Counted from the stretch's first letter, positions 14,106 through 26,843 are shown. The stretch: DNA of 64,000 nucleotides from Leucocoprinus leucothites (GCA_013368445.1 JAACJO010000002.1:1984001-2048000), one strand, 5' to 3'. A program made the numbers and translations. The notes: generated by a model from the sequence alone, not told the origin.

Positions 14106-15420
14106 AGACTACTCCCGAAAACCAGTTGAAGCTTTTCAGATGCAAATTGAAAGGTCGCCTATGGCAGCCGAACGCATCATCCGGGCGTTATGTTTGGTCC
14201 TCTAACAATTAGGCGCCAGTTAGGAGCGACCTGACAGATAGCTTCCGAAGAATTCACATTCTGAACCAGGAAGGAAGGAAATTGAGCTTGCAACATACAG
14301 TTTGAACATTTTGGAGTACTTGTAAAACGTGAAATCCATCCCAGAAAAATAACGAAGACGTTGATTTTATTTAAACAACCCGAAAATCGACTGTCATACA
14401 TTACAGTTGCCACAGAACAGTCGCGTAGGGCTGCGGCAGAGGTACAGACTTACAGTATTCGAGGGTCAAGGATTTCCACACGAGCTTGCCATTAGCTATA
14501 TATATACATATATGTGTATGTATGTCATCTAGAATATATTCTAATTCTCGTTCCTGCTTTTAGTTTCGATTCGTAGTTGCTTTGAGCGTAATAACTTGTC
14601 AGGCAAAGACGTGAGCAATCTTGGGATTCCCTGACTCCTTGGAATGAATTGACGTTCATGGTGCTACCGCCGTTCCCACTATTACTCAACAAGCTGCGTC
14701 AATGGCGATAAGTAAACAGAATGAGCAGAAAAATAAGACGCCGACCGGCGTTTAGGAGGAGAGTAAGTCGCATGGTACAGTATTGTTTGTATAAACAACA
14801 TAAGGGAAAGTCACATTCAATGAACACTCAATTTAAATATATTGTACTTCGGTGTAAATTGTGCCCGAAGTCCTGTTCCCAAGCCCAATTCGGGTCCAAC
14901 TTGGTTCAATTCCCTGGTCTCCAGTTTTGGCCAGTTTATAAAAATTTTATTCTCCGATCCTGATCATAAGCACCTATCATGCATAACATGAATAGTAAAT
15001 ACCCCCGACCCTCAGAATGGTGGCTGTCGTTGCAAACTGCAACAAGGTGCGTCCTGCCTCACTCCTCTCAACCTCCGATGTCCTGGCCTGCCAAACCGAA
15101 AATATACATATTTTGAAATTCCCTTGACGAATTTCAAATTAAATACAATTATATGACCTCTTGTCGCTATGGTACGTAATTCCGAGAAGGCGTTGGACTA
15201 CTTTGAAAGCTTGCCACGGTCAGAAGCGTGTGTTAAATCCAAGCTGACGCACCTCTCAGGAATAGCTCGTTTGACAAGTATCCCATAAGCAGTATGAACA
15301 TGAGTACAGGGCTGACATGCTGGGTAAAGCCGCAAGGCAAGGCTTCCTGGGAACGCTTGCTCCTCTTGCTCTGGCGCTATAACCCTCCTCCCACCCCCGG
15401 TCTCCCGCCCTGCGCCTACC

Positions 15421-16512
15421 ATGGTAGAGGTTGCACAGGACGATGTGCTAGCCTCTATACATCAATCAATCGGGGTCATGGTGTTGAACTTACTCAATGG
15501 TGCGCTCTTCGCTCTCGGAGTGCTTTGCATTTTTTTGCTTCACTCAGGAAGTGCACGCCCATCAAGGCAACACAAGGTCCTTTCGAGCTATATCATCCTA
15601 CTCCTATTCGTCAACCTGGTCGCTGCTATTGTGAACTTCATTTCGAGCCAATTTTGCTTTATCCTCGCCATCCACCCTATGCAAGATCGAGCGATGCAAA
15701 CTATCTTGGGATATTTTAAGCATTCGATGCCTCTCACCTTGGCTACGGTGACGGATGCTCTATTGGTGCGGCTGTTCTTGTTACAGAATGGGATGGGGTC
15801 ACTAAGCGTAGAGCTGCAAGGTATGGCGATGTTATAGAGTTCAGAGTGGCCTGGGGCCAGCCCAGGGCTCAAGATCAAATGTCTTTGGGCTCATTCCCCT
15901 GTGCTTTTGGATCACCATGCTTGGTGAGCATTTATCGAGTTGCTTGATTAGGATTTAACTGACAGAAATGCTGAACAGCGACTGGTGTCAGTGCGTTAAG
16001 CAGCGGTTCTCGTTCCTTGATGACCATACTTGCATGCACGAGCCTTGGCATGAATGTCCTCCTCAATCTCTATACCGCCATTTTTATCACCTACCGCCTC
16101 CTTCGACATAGAAATGCGACGATTTCTTCTCTCGGAGATAGAGCACGGACAGGTCGGCATCTTCATATGATCGGCATTGTGTTGCAATCGGCTGCACTGA
16201 ATGTCCCAGTCACGATTGCTGCACTCGGGGGCATGGTTTCAGGCAATTCTTCTAGCTCAATACTCTCTCCCATCGCGGTAACTTGTCAGGTACGTGAGCA
16301 GTTTCTCTCTTCCCTCGAGTCCTCTCAATGACACCTCGGCACTGTAGTCTCTTTCTGCCGTTTTGATAATTCATCAAGTCGTGTCGAAGAAAGCAATAGA
16401 TGTGCAGAATGAACAGAGGATTGAGAGAAGACATAGCAGTAGTGAGGGAGGAAAGCTCACAACATTTAGTGTTGTGTTTACCGACAGCCCGGGAGAAAGT
16501 CACATTACATGA
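15421..16512 (+). CDS. Seven-helix membrane protein, tandem copy 1
   Basis: Exons 15421-15765, 15845-15923, 15979-16289 and 16348-16512 give 299 aa with no break. Hydrophobic segments in order: SIGVMVLNLLNGALFALGVL, IILLLFVNLVAAIVNFI, a weaker one at MPLTLATVTDALL, FGLIPLCFWITMLATG, LACTSLGMNVLLNLYTAIFI, IGIVLQSAALNVPVTIAALG and SPIAVTCQSLSAVLIIHQV, so about seven helices with a short polar C-terminal tail. It does not resemble the STE3 pheromone receptors. Such proteins form large uncharacterised families in mushroom genomes; no function is known to me. It is the most diverged of the three copies, and its promoter is not shared with copies 2 and 3. Confidence 0.85.
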
Positions 16513-17959
16513 CGCAGGGCTGTGGTGAGGGTCCGGCCTCAGTTCAGGTATGAAGTATGTTCATACTCTCGATTGTTTTTCCACCAACTAACCATGAAAT
16601 CTATTCAGCTGGGGTTATTTTCAGAATTCATCACCACGGGCCAGCCCCTATACTAACCCTGTAGGGCTTGTGACCAGCTTGAACAGCAGAGCCCTCTCAG
16701 AAGCAGGGTTGTATTATAGCGGGACATGCTACTCCCACCGGAAGGCATTCAACTCCTCTGCACGCCGGAGCTCTCCAGACCCCCTGGATGATAACAGCCC
16801 TCAGGCTCATCCCTACCCCCTTCCTCTTCGTGTTCGGTACTTACAAACTTCTCTATCATCAGGTCTTATATGACTGGTGAGAATATGTACTTAAAGTCCG
16901 GCCAGATCGATTGCTCAGGAATGGGCCATATTCTGGTAGACATTCATGAAAGTATGCCGACGTTGTTGAGTGACTCGGACTCCTTGGATTATTTTAACTA
17001 GGCATTGTTTTTTAGGGTTTTCCTCTTTCCTCCATCCACTACTTGCAGTGTTTATCATCCGGCGATGCCCTATCTATGGTTCTCCCTGTGTATACGGCCC
17101 GAAGCCTAAAGTATCTGATTGCACAATCCTTGATTCTGTTCAGTCTCGCTGCGCCATACCGTATGACCACCGCCTCAAGAACACTAGCCGGAAGTTCTCA
17201 ACCTAGATTATGTCCGTCAAACGTCACCAATATGCCTTGACACGGCTAGTCAACTACTCACTCCCAACCCTTGACTATGACCGAACTCACTTAAGTGCTG
17301 TGGACCCAGAGTCCTAGTCGTGATCACATTCCCATCTCATCCGTCCCTTCATCAGCACATCATCCCGACCCGAGATCGCTGTATGCCGGGCGATTACTTT
17401 CCTCTTTCTCTTCGATTCATTCCGCGAGCAAATTCATGACTTCTGTGTCTAAAAATGGTCTCCGGCGAGCATTCAATCCAGTTCTTCAGGCTCCTGATGT
17501 CCCAAACCATCGTTCTTGCTTAGTAACGCTTAACGCAACACGAGTGGAGGGATATACTTCTTTTAAAGCAGGGTACGAAACCTATGACAAACCGTTTGCG
17601 CATTTGAAACGCGACGAAGAAACGAGCAAGGTTGTTCACGCCATTTCAATAAGATACAGCATTATGGCAAGTCCAGGAGTGGAGAAAGACAGGTACGCAA
17701 TCCAATGCCGCCCCGTTTTGCATTGCGCATGAACTATTTAACTAGTAGTTACCTTGACGGATATTCCATAATCAATACAATTCTCGACCACGATTTCGGG
17801 GCCAGACGTGGTATATAGCCTGCATGACAAGACTCCATGGGAACGACGACCCCTCCCGCCAACTCTATCTCCTGCGCTCGCCGCTGAACCACTCCCAAAC
17901 AGCCAACAAACCTACTAGACGCCCCTCCTCGAGACACAGCCCTTCCTTGAAAGCTCACA
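16513..17959. repeat. Tandem-unit spacer 1 (downstream of copy 1, upstream of copy 2)
   Basis: No gene. From about 16870 the spacer is recognisably homologous to the spacer after copy 2 (from about 19497). Shared landmarks are gagaatatgtac, the cattcatgaaag/gattcatgaaag segment, the gttgttgagtgactcgg block and the last 290 bp (17669-17959), which contain a TATA-like gtatatagcc about 150 bp before the next ATG. Similarity is highest close to the next gene. Confidence 0.7.
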
Positions 17960-19059
17960 ATGGCAGAAGTTACGCGAGGTGATATGATCGCCTCTGTCCA
18001 TATGTCAATAGGTGTCATAGTCATGGCTTTACTCGACGGCGTGCTTTTCACTCTTGGTGTGCTCTGCATATTCTTGCTTCATTCAGGGAGTGCGCGCCCG
18101 TCCATGCAGCAAAAGCTCCTCGTGGGCTACATCATCCTCCTTATATTGGTCAATCTGATCACCGTTATTGTGGATTTTATTTGGAGCCACTTTCCTTTCT
18201 TGCTAGCCCTTAACCCTGCGCAAGGTCAAGCAGTGCAAGTCGCTATGGAATATTTTGCAAATCTAATGCCACTTGTGTCGATTTTGGTGACAGATGCATT
18301 GTTGGTGCGTGTTGTTTCTGTTTCTGGAGAGGGAGGGGTCACTGAATGTGAAGTTGTCAGCTATGGCGGTGTTACAGGGTCCAGAAAATTCTAGGACCAA
18401 ATCAAGGCGCGAAGTCTAATGTATTCTGGGTCATTCCCTCAATCTTTTGGGTTGCCATGCTTGGTGAGCCTCCAATGGGCTGTTTGCATCAGTTAGAATG
18501 TCTCTGACAAGAGTGCTGTCCGACTAGTGACCGGCATCACTGCAGCAACCTTTTGTCGGGAAAAACATCTCTTAATGGCTAAACTTGTAGGCATGAGCCT
18601 TGGCATGAACGTTTTAATCAATCTTTATGCTGCTGCTTTCATCATAACGCGCCTCCTTCTGCACAAGCGCATGACGATGGCTCGTCTGGGGGATAGGATA
18701 CCCATGGGCCAGCATCTTCGTCTCATCAGTATCGTGTTGCAATCGGCTGTACTCAATGTCCCAGTCACATTTGCTGCCCTCGTGTGTATTGTCTCGGGCG
18801 ACGCATCGTACAATGTACTTTCTCCCATCGCAGTGACTTGTCAGGTACGCGTATAACCTCTTGGAGCCTTCCGAGCCTCTCTGATAGATCAATATTTCAG
18901 TCCCTTTCCGTTGTTTTAATCATTCATCAAGTGGCGTCAAGAAGGACAGTAGACGCGCAGGACGAGCAGAAAACCGAGAGGTGGCCTAATGAAGGAAGAG
19001 AGCTCACAAATTTCAGCGTTGCGCTTTCCGATAACCCTGGAGCAAGTCATATTCCATGA
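17960..19059 (+). CDS. Seven-helix membrane protein, tandem copy 2
   Basis: Exons 17960-18304, 18385-18463, 18528-18844 and 18901-19059 give 299 aa, exactly the same length as copy 1, with all four exons in the same phases. The helices match copy 1 (SIGVIVMALLDGVLFTLGVL, IILLILVNLITVIVDFIW, VFWVIPSIFWVAMLVTG, LGMNVLINLYAAAFIITRLL, LISIVLQSAVLNVPVTFAAL, SPIAVTCQSLSVVLIIHQV). The acceptor for exon 2 is fixed by alignment of the three copies (AG before AAAATTCTAGG). Copies 2 and 3 are nearly identical over the first exon and promoter, so this duplication is recent. Confidence 0.87.
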
Positions 19060-20575
19060 TATCGCAGCGGGTCCTGGTTGACCGTATGGTGCGTTAACTC
19101 TCTGCTCCTTTCTCAGTCAAGTGATTCACGGTCTCTATCTAACTGGAAATCTTACAATTTACTGCTAGAAGCCGACTCGCCACGCATATCATGGTCAAAC
19201 TGGATATGCTGTGGGCTCGGTACCCAAACCAAATCCACTCCCTTTGCTGAAGCCGTAGTAGCAGCTCGTGACAGTCTTTGGCCCCATCTCATCGATCTCA
19301 TCCGTTGTCAGATATCCACGCAGACCGATCAAACTCTTGTACTTCTACCCTTAGTTGGGCATTCTGGACGTTATCCTCAGTTACCTGTCAGCATCATACC
19401 CTACTCCGTGAAAAAGAACCTCACCATTCCTGTTGCACGCATGCTTCACGCTTGTTTGTAGTAATATCAGTCGCCCATAAATGCAAGCGCAATGATTGGT
19501 GAGAATATGTACCTATAAGTCAACCTAGATTGACTGCTCAAGAACAAGTCATATTCTGGTAGAGATTCATGAAAGCATACCGACGTTGTTGAGTGACTCG
19601 GAGTCCTTGGATTGCTTTGACTAGCATTCTTTTTCGGGGTTTTCCTTTTTCCACTACTTACAGTGTTTATTGTTTGCTGATTCGTGTTCAATGGTTCTGT
19701 CCTGTATATACGGCCTGAAGTCCTGAAGTGTCTGATTACGGAGCTCGTGGTCTTGTGTAGTGCAGTTGCGTTATACCATATGGCCACCGGCTTAAGATTG
19801 CTGGTTCTCAGCCTAGATTATGTCCGCCGAATGTTACCGATATGCATTGACACGGCTAGTCAACCACTCATCCCCAACCACCTGACTATAACCGAAGTCA
19901 TTTCGGTGAAAGTCGACATTGTCCTGGAGTCTGGTCATGATCACATTTCCTTCTGATCCGTCCCCTCACCGACATCAGTGCATCATCCCGACCCGAGCCG
20001 GCCCCGGACCATGACATATCAATGTATGCCGGACGACTGTTTCCTTCTTCTTTCCTCTCGGTTCACTACGCGAGCAAGATCACGGCTTTTCTGTCTAAGA
20101 TTGAGTACTCAATCCATCTCCTTAGCCTCGCGAAGCTCCAAACGGTCGAGCTTGTCTAGTAATCCTTGACACGACCCAAGTGGACGGATGTACTTTCTTT
20201 TAAGTAAGACGAACCGTTGCGCGCTTGAAACGCAACGAAGGAACGAGCAAGCACCGTTCAATGCAGTTTCGACAAGATGCAACATCATGGCAAGTCCAGG
20301 AGTGGAGAAAATCAGGTACGCGATCCGATGCCGCCCCGTTTTGCATTGCGCATGAACTATTCAACTAGTAGTTACCTTGACGGATATTCCATAATCAATG
20401 CAATTCTCGACTACGATTCTGGGGCCAGACGTTGTATATAGCCAGCATGACAAGACTCCATGGGAACGTCGATCCCTCCGTCAACTCTATCTCTAGCGCT
20501 GAACCACTTTTAAAGAACCAACAAATTCCCTAGGCGGCAGCCCCCCTAACCACAGCATTTCCTTGAAAGTTCACA
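19060..20575. repeat. Tandem-unit spacer 2 (between copies 2 and 3)
   Basis: No intact gene. 19060-19490 is homologous to the flank after copy 3 (21665 to about 22106; shared ttacaatttactgctag and gccgactcgc blocks). 19497-20575 is homologous to spacer 1. The 290 bp before copy 3 are nearly identical to those before copy 2, including gtatatagcc near 20436. Confidence 0.7.
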
Positions 20576-21664
20576 ATGGCAGAGATCGCGCGAGATGATA
20601 TGCTCGCCTCTGTGCAGATGTCAATAGGTGTCATGGTCATGGCTTTGCTCGACGGTGTGCTCTTGACTCTTGGAGTGCTTTGCATATTTTTACTTTGTTC
20701 AGGGAGTGTGCGCCCGTCCATGCAGCAAAAACTCCTCGCGAGCTACATCGCTTTTCTCATCTTGATCAATCTGATCACTGTTGGGGCCGACTTTGTTTGG
20801 AGCCATTTCCCTTTCTTCCTCGTCCTTAGCCCTGCGCAAAGTCAAGCAACACAAGTCCCCATGATATATTTCGCGAATCTAATGCCACTCGTGTTGACGC
20901 TGGTGACAGATGCACTATTGGTGCGGGTTGTTCCTGTTTTTCTGAATAGGAAGGGGTCACTGAATGTGAGGTTGTAAGCTATGGCGATGTTACAGGGTCC
21001 AGAAAATTCTAGGACCAAATCAAGGCGCGAAGTCTAATATATTCTGGGTCATTCCTTCCTGCTTTTGGGTTGCCATGCTCGGTGAGCATCTATCGAGTTG
21101 TTTTAATCACCTATAATGTCGCTGATTGTCAAACTAGTGACCGGTATCGGTGCAGCAACCTTTTGCCGAGGAAAACCACCCTTAATGGCTAAACTTGTAG
21201 GCACGAGCTTTGGCATGAACGTTTTAATCAATCTCTACACTGCCGCTTTCATCATAACACGCCTCCTTCTGCATGGACGCATGGTGATCACTCGTCTCGG
21301 GACAAAACACCAACGCGCCAGCACCTTCGTCTCATCAGTATCGTGTTGCAGTCGGCTGCACTCAATGTCCCTATCACAATCGCTGCCCTCGCATGTGTTG
21401 CCTCGCGCGACGCGACGTCTGACATACTTTGTCCTATCGCAGTGACTTGTCAGGTACGCACGTAGCCTCAAGCCCTCGAATCTTTCTGATGGACCAATAT
21501 CATAGTCCCTCTCCGTCGTTGTAATCATTCATCAGGTAGCATCAAGAAGGGCAATAGATGTGCAGAACGAGCAGAAAAATGAGAGGTGGCCCAGTGAAGG
21601 AAGAGAGCTCACAACTTTCAGTATTGCGTTTTCCGATAACCCAGGAGCAAGTCACGTCCCATGA
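20576..21664 (+). pseudogene. Seven-helix membrane protein, tandem copy 3 (one-base deletion)
   Basis: Exons 20576-20920, 21003-21081, 21138-21453 and 21506-21664 have the same structure as copy 2 but sum to 899 nt instead of 900. The missing base is in exon 3, where copy 2 has a G5 run followed by ataggatac and copy 3 has only ggg (21299-21301) followed by acaaaac. Before that point the protein matches copy 2 (LGMNVL-type replaced by FGMNVLINLYTAAFIITRLL); after it the conserved helix LISIVLQSAALNVPITIAAL and the SPIAVTCQ-like region exist only in another frame, and that frame stays open to the homologous stop. It is therefore either a very young pseudogene or an intact gene with a consensus error. 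Confidence 0.85.
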
Positions 21665-22473
21665 TATCACAGTGAAAGCTGGAGTCGGGTTGACTGTACC
21701 GTGTGTTGATTCTCTGCTCGTTCCTTGGCTAAACGATTTACAGTCTCTGCCCAGCTGGCAATATTACAATTTACTACTAGGAGCCGACTCGCTGTGCATA
21801 TCATGATCAAACTGGATATACGGTAGACTCGGTACCTAAAATAAATCCACGCTCTCTTTGCTGAGGCTGTAGTGGTAGCTCATGTCAGCCTTTGGTCCCA
21901 TTCCATTCTTTATCAAATATACACGCAGACCGATCAAACTCTTGTACTGCCACCCCTGAGGCCTGATTGAGCATCCCGGATGTTATCCTCGGTTAACTGT
22001 CAGCGTCATACCCTACTCCACGAAAAAGAATTTCACCAGCCCCGTTGCACGCATACTTCATGTTCGTTTGTAGTTATATAAGTCACCCATAAATGCAAAC
22101 GCAGTCAGTTCTGAAGATTGTCGTTGCGCCGCAAGTTTTAAGTAATACTACATGATGGACTAATAATTCTTATTTCATCTTTCGAATGTCGCAGTACATG
22201 GAATGCTCTTTATTTTGGGAACGCTATTATTTAAATGATCTGTCGGTTTAACCCTATAGATTAGCGGGTATCTCGAAATTTAAAATGCTTCTCAATATGA
22301 ATTATCTGCTACATACATACTACATGAGAGGTACTGATCAGCTAATTATATCATTAGCAATAACGAGCCTCGTGAAAGACGGAACATGTGAGAATTACTC
22401 CGATCATCAGTTTCTCCATTTGCATACTGCGAATGGTTAACTTGTCCTTCGCTTCGCCCATTACGACTGAAGG
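21665..22473. other. Right edge of the tandem array and LYC1 promoter
   Basis: Up to about 22106 the sequence is the third copy of the 3' flank (compare 19060-19490). Similarity stops after tcacccataaatgcaaacgca, which marks the array boundary. The remaining 370 bp are AT-rich, and the last part is the promoter of the acetyltransferase gene. Confidence 0.6.
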
Positions 22474-23740
22474 ATGCAACTTTCAGAGCTCTCATTGTAC
22501 GCAGCTACAAGAGAACAGACGATTGCTTCGTGGAAGCGCACAGCGGTGGAATGGGGAACTGGGTTGACTTTGGAGGAATACATCGATCGGGAGTTCGTTG
22601 GTGAGAAGGGAGAGTTTGCAAGAGATGGGAAGCAGATAACATGGTAAGCTCGCTTGCTGATTACTTAGTGATGTTTCTGACTTGGAAACTGCAGGGTGCT
22701 GGCTCCGAGGAACGACCCAACGACGTTAGACTTTCTCTGTTCATGCGAGACGTGGGTAAAGTAATCAACGTATCTACCATTCATTGACGAGACCACTATC
22801 CAGCTTCAAACGCAAAATCGCCATCGCCCGCCCTTCTGAACCAGGTCAGGACTCGGAACCAGCCCTTGAGTACGGCCTGGGATATGGTATTGCCAGTGTC
22901 TTCACGCCCCCTCAAAACCGAGGAAAGGGATACGGCAAACATATGATGCGGCTTCTCCACTGGGCTCTAGCACCCGAGGAATATCTGGCTACACAGACTT
23001 TCCCTGATGAATGGGGTGCAAGGCCGCCGCGAGTACCAAATGCGGGCGATGCGTCAGTTGCAGCCTTATGGAGTGATATTGGACCAACATTTTACCAAGG
23101 CTGTGGGATGGGTGTTAGTGATGAAAGAGGAGATGGATGGGTTGTAAGGGACCCTGTTTCAAATATCTGGAACGTCCATTCATTGGACTTATCTGGCTTC
23201 AAAGAAGGCGAGGGAGTCACTTGGTTGGACGAACAATCAGTGAAAGCCATCTGGGAAAAAGATGCCGCGAGAATCGAAGCCGAAGTCGTTCAAGCAGCCG
23301 GAACTAAAGGACAAACGAAAACGCAATTCAGCTTCCTTCCAACCGAAGGTGTAGCGGAATTCCAGTGGTTTAGACTCCACTACCACTTCAGCAGATACGT
23401 CTCAAGTCCACCCCGATACTGCGGTTTACAGATAGGAGAGGGGGATACATTTGCGACATGGACCTGTGATTTCAGGACTGATTCAAATAAGGTACTTATT
23501 TTGACGCGGCTGAGGGCGAACGAAGAAGAGATTGAGGGATTAATGACGCGGATATTGAGGTACGCCAGGGACGTTGGTTTGGATGCGGTCGAAGCGTGGA
23601 ATCTCGAACCAAATCTTGAAAAAGCTTTGAGCAGATTCGCGGGTTATCGACTAGAGAGAGACGAGCACTATCCAGCTATAAAGTGGTATAGAGATGAGAG
23701 TGTCGAGTGGATGGTCAATGAGAGATTCTGCTGGTGTTAA
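22474..23740 (+). CDS. LYC1: LYC1-like GNAT lysine N-acetyltransferase
   Basis: Exons 22474-22643, 22695-22751 and 22804-23740 give 387 aa. The N-terminal GNAT fold shows the family start (LSLYAATREQTIASWKRTAVEWG), LEEYIDREF, WVLAPRNDP...FLCSCETFKR, and the acetyl-CoA loop PPQNRGKGYGKHMMRLL (R/Q-x-x-G-x-G). The C-terminal half (about residues 200-387) is the Lyc1-specific domain ending in FAGYRLERDEHYPAIKWY. In Yarrowia and other yeasts LYC1 acetylates the epsilon amino group of lysine in the cytosolic lysine-degradation route; the fungal homologues are assigned by similarity. The second donor is ac|gtgggt, chosen because it alone joins CET to FKR in frame. Confidence 0.85.
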
Positions 23741-23851
23741 AGCTTAAAGTAGCGGCCTGCCCCTGTGTATCACGTGATGTGCTATACAACCTCCGCACTT
23801 TCATTCCGACCCTTCATTTCAAGTTCCCACTCTAAGTCTGCCTCATTCACT

Positions 23852-25238
23852 ATGCCTCTCTGCGGCACCTCCTCAAACACTAACTCTTTTGGACGATCAA
23901 GACCAGTATGTGCCTCAGATGTTCATTTCTCTTACTTTTCCCCTTACTTAGACACTATAGATACAAAGAAAGGTATTCCAACCCTGCACTGCTTGATTGG
24001 ACATGTTGTCTAAGCGAAACATCCTAGGTCGTCGTTTGTGGTGACGGCGCAACCGGTACGTGTCAGAACTCACCATGTCTTGTATAACCTCATAGTTCTT
24101 ATTTATGAATCTACATAGGAAAGACATCACTACTCAACGTCTTTACAAGAGGTTTCTTCACTCAAGTCTAGTACGCCAGCCCATATTCTGCCGACATCTT
24201 CCCGATATCCTAACAATGAAATTTGTTTGAAAATTACCAGCGAACCAACAGTTTTTGAAAACTATGTACACGATCTTTACGTTGAAGACCAACTCGTCGA
24301 ACTCAGTCTATGGGATACAGCCGGTCCGTACCTTCAATCGCCCTGTGGGCGGGGCTTGCAACGCAACCCGGCCATGTTGAAATCAACCACTAACATTCTC
24401 AGGTCCTCCTGTCGTCTTTACCCCTGTTTAGGCCAGGAAGAATTTGACCGTTTGCGCTCGCTGTCCTATGCCGAAACACATGTGATCATGATTTGCTTTT
24501 CTGTCGACAACCCAACTTCATTGGAGAACGTTGAGTCCAAGGTAGACCTTTATTGAGATTCCGTTTGAAACTTCCTGCTCATGGTCTTTGAACCCTACTT
24601 GTAGTGGCTGGATGAAATTTTGGAGTATTGTCCAGGCGTCAAAGTAAGCTCCACCCATAAAACGTCAATCATCGGGACCTAACTGACAAAGTCGTCTTTC
24701 TATCCAACCTAGCTCGTCCTCGTAGGTACGCTCGCAACTCCACCTTTTCCCCCTCGCCTACCCCCCTCCTCTCCGTCAACGGTCAATAAACTCACTTGTT
24801 GAAATATATAACGCCACAATTGCACAGCACTCAAATGTGATCTGCGAGAAGACAGAACAGTGAAAGAACGCCTACAACGATACGGTACACACCCAGTGCA
24901 ATATGAAGAGGGTTTATCTGTTGCGCGGAGGATACGCGCGTCACGGTATCTCGGTAAGTTTCCCTTTTCTTCCCCGGTTCTTCCAATATTCACTCTCCCG
25001 TCAAATATTTATACCTCAATTGCCACCTTTTAACCCACCATTACCGCCACCGCCATCATCAATCTCATCACCACCGTCATGGCGCAATCTTCACTCACAA
25101 TCTCATTTATCAACGACCCACACAGAATGCAGCTCAAAACACAACAGAGGCGTAACAGAAGTTTTTCACGAAGCTGCTAGGGTATCGTTAAGCATGAGAG
25201 CGAAAGGATCAGGAGACCCGGGGTGTATAATTATGTGA
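23852..25238 (+). CDS. RHO3: Rho3-like small GTPase
   Basis: Exons 23852-23905, 24028-24055, 24119-24170, 24241-24323, 24432-24541, 24605-24643, 24713-24725, 24828-24953 and 25126-25238 give 205 aa. All G boxes are present: P-loop GDGATGKTS, switch [12 protein letters not shown], switch [14 protein letters not shown], the NKxD-type TKCD equivalent LKCD, and ECSS. The C-terminus CIIM is a CAAX prenylation box. [33 protein letters not shown] and [18 protein letters not shown] place it with fungal Rho3 rather than Rho1 or Cdc42. Rho3 controls polarised exocytosis and actin at hyphal tips. The 13-nt exon 7 and 28-nt exon 2 are required by conservation. Alanine-threonine replace the usual Ala-Cys in the P-loop, which should not affect nucleotide binding. 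Confidence 0.92.
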
Positions 25239-26843
25239 CAGGACACTGGCGGCACCGACAGACTCGGATGCGGATACCACTGGCCGTCTCTTTCTTTGTT
25301 TTTTTCTCATGAGGGAAATGGCCGCCGTGGATTTGAGGCGGGGGTTAGAGTCCAGATGCGCTGTGCTGAGGAGTTGAACGCGGGGTTGAGGAGTGGTTAA
25401 CCGTCTGTCTGGCAGTTTAACAGGCACTCGTGGTCGAAGAGGGCGTAGTTTTTGGTACGCACGCGGCTTATATCATGGTTCTGTGGTACTGGGTACCCAG
25501 GATACTCTGGTGGGTGAGAGGGACGTTCTTCTGTGCAATTGGATCTCGTTCCCTTCCCACCTCCACCCAATTGTCCTTCGACGCCCTTTCTTGGGACGAC
25601 TTCTTTTGCCTATGAACTCCTATTACGTTACTGATACCCTTATTACAATCCTCTCCGAGTAATTCAACTGCATGTTCCACTCGTTACGTCTCTTTCTTTC
25701 TTCGACTGATACATATTATGCATACATCGATTCAATCCCACCCTATACTTCGTTAGACCACCAGGAATGCACTGTGGCCTGTGCTGACATCATTAATCAA
25801 AATTCAATCTCAATGTTCACCCTCACTCTGAGGCCAGAAGAGCTGGGCATTCGGTGGATCTAGTGATGACATTAACTCGGTCAAGGTCAACCGCCAGTCA
25901 CCCACGCAACGTCATCTCTTGCAAAGACCACCTTCAGGCAACTAAAAATAGCAAAGCGGTATCATTTCGCTCAAAAACAATCCTGTCTGGACTAGCATCT
26001 CTCAAGTACAACGGGTGTAAGTATCTCGCGTTGCTTGTTCCGCAGTCGGTGGATGGGTCAAAAGATTGTTCCCTGTGGTAAGACACAATTGAGAACCAGT
26101 GCAGTTTCGGGACGATTCTGAAAGAGTGACTGGGATCATGGAAACGCGCAGTTCCTCTGCTTCTTAATTCCAGCTTTCAAAGTTTCATGACGTAGTGACC
26201 TCAATACCTTCTACTAAGTGTAGCTAGTGGCAGCTAGAAACGATCTCCCAGCTGGTGCACAAAACTACAGTGAGTAATATCTTCCGACCCCTCGATGTCC
26301 ATACATAGCACATGCTGAGATTTTATGTACCAGTGTCTGATGCAATTATCTTGTAGATGGACCAGCGAAGGCATTCCGCCACCTTACTTCAACAAGGACA
26401 TTCCCTATCTCTGCCATATACTTCAGCTGGTTCGATTATGCCTGCAATGTCAGCAGGCCTAGATCTCCCAAAATGCAAAGTCAGAGCTGTGGCGCCGCCA
26501 TGGCCTCTAGTAATTGTGAGGCCGACCAAGGATACAGTGGCGCTGTCTCCCCACCACTGACATTTATCTCGCTTTATGTTCGCGTCCGAGTCTAACCAAC
26601 GTATGTATTCCTTGGTACAGACGATTGTGAATCTAACTAAATAGAACACAGGCTTTCTTTTTTGAGAAAGGCAAAACAATCCGTGTGACGTTTCTTTCTA
26701 TCCAGAAAAAAAAAAGCACGATGTGGTGCACTTCATCAGACATAATGTCAAAAAGCTTCTAGTCCAGCAAACCGGGGCTGTGGCTTTTTTTCTGATTTCT
26801 CGCTGACTCCCAGTGATGGAAGTCCTTGAGCCACAACTAACTA
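25239..26843. other. Intergenic region, nothing recognised
   Basis: No coding signal is supported. Frames are short and unmatched between strands. An A10 run lies at about 26706-26715. The right end is the promoter of the second six-cysteine peptide. Confidence 0.5.

Larger units (their letters stand above)
12650..15420. other. Gene-free stretch around a MITE
   Basis: No gene is supported apart from the mobile element at 13598-14097. The rest is AT-rich with a TA/GT-rich patch (tatatatacatatatgtgtatgtatg) at about 14497-14524. The last 120 bp before 15421 are C-rich and are the proximal promoter of the first seven-helix gene. Confidence 0.5.

Noticed and set aside
15421..21664. Pheromone receptor (STE3) array at a mating-type locus
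   Set aside because: The three proteins have seven helices, but none of the STE3 sequence features are visible, and no small CAAX-ending pheromone precursor is seen nearby; the only CAAX (CIIM) belongs to the Rho3-like GTPase.
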